Source: Symbiodinium microadriaticum
Lineage: Eukaryota > Sar > Dinophyceae > Suessiales > Symbiodiniaceae
Length of the DNA stretch: 64,000 nucleotides
NCBI GenBank assembly: GCA_001939145.1
Contig: LSRX01000331.1
Location: 533,696 to 597,695, forward strand
Direction: 5' to 3'
The notes below the pieces were generated by a model that ran no database searches, was not told where the DNA came from, and worked only from the letters and a program-made list of their open reading frames with translations. Below, piece after piece: positions 61,976-64,000 of the stretch (its first letter is position 1; every line of letters starts with the position of its first letter). The translations under genes were made by a program, and so were the position numbers.

Positions 61976-63735
61976 GTTTCACTGTCGTGGCTAAGGCGGG
62001 AGCTCTTTGCGGATCACCTCCTGTGCAGTCTTTTGTCGGCCTATGCCAGTTGAATCGCAGGGGCGGTCCTGCTGAGCCATGCTCGAAGTGCAGTCACGGG
62101 CATCACTTTGCCCCACCTGGCACTTTCACGATTCTGATCCTCGTTTTGGAGAGGCGAGAGAGCAAGGCTAGAAGAGACTCTGCATGTACGCAGCAAGACA
62201 CGGATGATTGTGCTGCGAACCGCTGATCTTTCATTTGAATAGTGCCAGGGAATGGTCCCACACTCAAGTCCGTGCCGTCTCGCGAAACAGAACTAGTTGC
62301 TCACTATGAAGGGTATCGTTCATGTTGGCAACGTTGGGCACGATTCGGGACATCTCTGCAATTTGAGACAGTCGGGTTGGAGCTCCTGGGGAGCCGGGAA
62401 AGCAGAGCAGCATCTCTTTGCTTGCAGTGCAACGACCGGGTGCTCAACTGAGCCGGCAACCTTCGGGGAAATGCCGCGTCAAATTAACTATGTCGAGCCA
62501 GCAATTGCAGCATAGCGACACATGGGAGAGTCTAAAGCAGAAGGTCATTGAATTCAACAACCACAATCTGTCGCGCTTTGGTACTTTGATTTCACCTCTG
62601 CGCACGTTTGCACCGTTCACGCGTCCACATCACGGGTTTTATTGAACTGTGATTATACAGTTGCCTCAATCAACCCTGCTGCTCCTCTGGAGTACGCTGT
62701 CGTCATGCCTTCCAACACGCACTGAGGCCTTTAGTAAAGAGACTGTTTCACTTCTGACAACGCGTTTTCTGCTGGCGCGGAGGCACCTGCAGCCCTCCAC
62801 AGTGAGGGACAGCTCGGTTCAACAATCACCGTCTTCAATGCTTGCAGTCTTCTCACTCTGTTCGTTCGGGTAAGCCGATGATCGACTTTGTGGAGAATCG
62901 CCCCCCGTCTGGAGATGAGAAAATCAAAAGTTCAGAGAGGCCAGAAAGCGGGCCTGGCACTTTTGCCAGTTCTCTTAAGCCAAAAATGATCTAACTGTAC
63001 TGAGGCTCAGCTTCGTCAGGACGGGACGATGCGTGAATCGAACACACCAGAAACACGAGCAACGAAGCAGCAAAAGCAAGGCTACTGCATCCGATTACAC
63101 ACGCTGCCCGCCCGAACTGCATCTGGAGGCTGACTACATTGACTTTGTCGATATAGTCTACGTGGTCTGGCACGCCCCTTGCAGCACCGGTCACTCTTCA
63201 AAGGACTGCAACAGCTCCGACCTGCAAAGTCCAAGGAACTGCAGAGGTGCAATTGCAGCTGCACGATCTCTCTTAGAAGGGGTGGGCCACCTCCGCTTCC
63301 ACATCCTCAGCTTCAGCTGGATCGCTCCAGCGGCCATGCCTGAGCCGAAAGACATAAGTGGAGGTTACCGAAAGCACTACAATCCACCGCAGCCGCACGC
63401 AGACTAGAGTACCTCACTTTCTGAATGGCCCAGCATCCTACAGCATGGGAAGAACACTAGACCCTTAGTCACGTGCTCCTTGATCAGATCGACCAGTGCC
63501 TCACCGCGCATGTACACTGAAGGAGTGAAGCAAAGGCTGAACTTAAACTGGTGTCACTCAAGGCGCCACCTGCCTCAACAGCTTCAGCGGAGGGAATTCC
63601 CCGCTTCACAACGTCGTAGTTGACATAGAGGTCGACCCTTATGTGGCGGTTACTTAACTTCCCCCTGAAAGGAAACGTGCACAAGTGTGTTATTTACGTT
63701 CGTACTTGGACCCACTTTAGCGGAGCTTTCGCGAA
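61976..63735. other. No gene recognised
   Basis: Short frames only, the longest at 63033-63407 (+), without motifs. Confidence 0.3.
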
Positions 63736-63814
63736 GCTTTGTGTGTGTGTGTGTGTGTGTTTCTGTGTGTGTGTGTGTGTGTGCATGCGTGTGTGTGTGT
63801 GTGTGCGCGCGCGC

Positions 63815-63857
<43 letters not shown>

Positions 63858-64000
63858 GGTGTGTTTGCGTGTGTTTGCGTGTGTTTGTGTGTGTTTGTGT
63901 GTGTTTGCGTGTGTTTGTGTGTGTTTGTGTGTGTGTTTGCGTGTTTGCGTGTTTGCGTGTTTGCGTGTTTGCGTGTTTGCGTGTTTGCGTGTTTGCGTGT
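63736..64000 (+). repeat. (GT)n / (GTGTTTGC)n satellite at window edge
   Basis: (GT)n interrupted by GCGCGC runs to about 63853, then GTGTTTGT/GTGTTTGC units and finally a regular 8-bp GTGTTTGC array to the end of the window. Confidence 0.95.

Overview
The window reads as nuclear DNA of a dinoflagellate, most likely a Symbiodiniaceae-type alga (inference). The supporting signs are low gene density, many degraded retroelements, retroelement proteins with a G-E-A-S-H-P-G-P motif (a motif I associate with this group from memory), tyrosine-recombinase retroelements, a cytosine-methyltransferase remnant inside a retroelement, and apparent introns with GC and GA donors. No bacterial operon, rRNA, tRNA or CRISPR array was recognised. 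A 500-base run of N (21868-22367) is an assembly gap.

The centre (about 29.9-42.6 kb) is a nested retrotransposon. A full-length non-LTR element on the + strand (30447-40279, 9.83 kb) is bounded by a perfect 16-bp target-site duplication (30431-30446 and 40280-40295). Both reading frames are intact. ORF1 (about 1904 aa) has an OTU-type cysteine protease signature, five copies of an L-S-E-C-A-S motif and three C-terminal zinc-finger-like modules. ORF2 (1323 aa) has AP endonuclease, reverse transcriptase, a zinc knuckle and RNase H. The stop of ORF1 overlaps a GTG at the start of ORF2. The element landed inside an older, decayed LINE on the - strand, whose endonuclease and RT core now lie at 42.56-40.30 kb and whose C-terminal part lies at 30.45-29.86 kb.

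Two decayed tyrosine-recombinase (DIRS/PAT/Ngaro-like) elements lie on the - strand. Element A (14164-18342) keeps gag-like, RT and recombinase parts and has the A1-ORFs-B1-A2-B2 split-direct-repeat layout. Element B (42937-47116) lies between two copies of a 72-76-bp direct repeat and keeps RNase H, a DNA cytosine-methyltransferase C-terminus and a recombinase.

Likely host gene pieces are small: an EF-hand exon (577-996, -), a two-finger CCCH zinc-finger gene with two short introns (about 59186-59587, -), a possible C2H2 finger (59034-59160, +) and a possible PH-domain exon (61697-61975, -). The rest is intergenic or intronic DNA with microsatellites, minisatellites and diverged duplications. 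The largest low-complexity blocks are at 26.9-28.3, 53.4-54.5, 59.93-60.37 and 63.74-64.0 kb.
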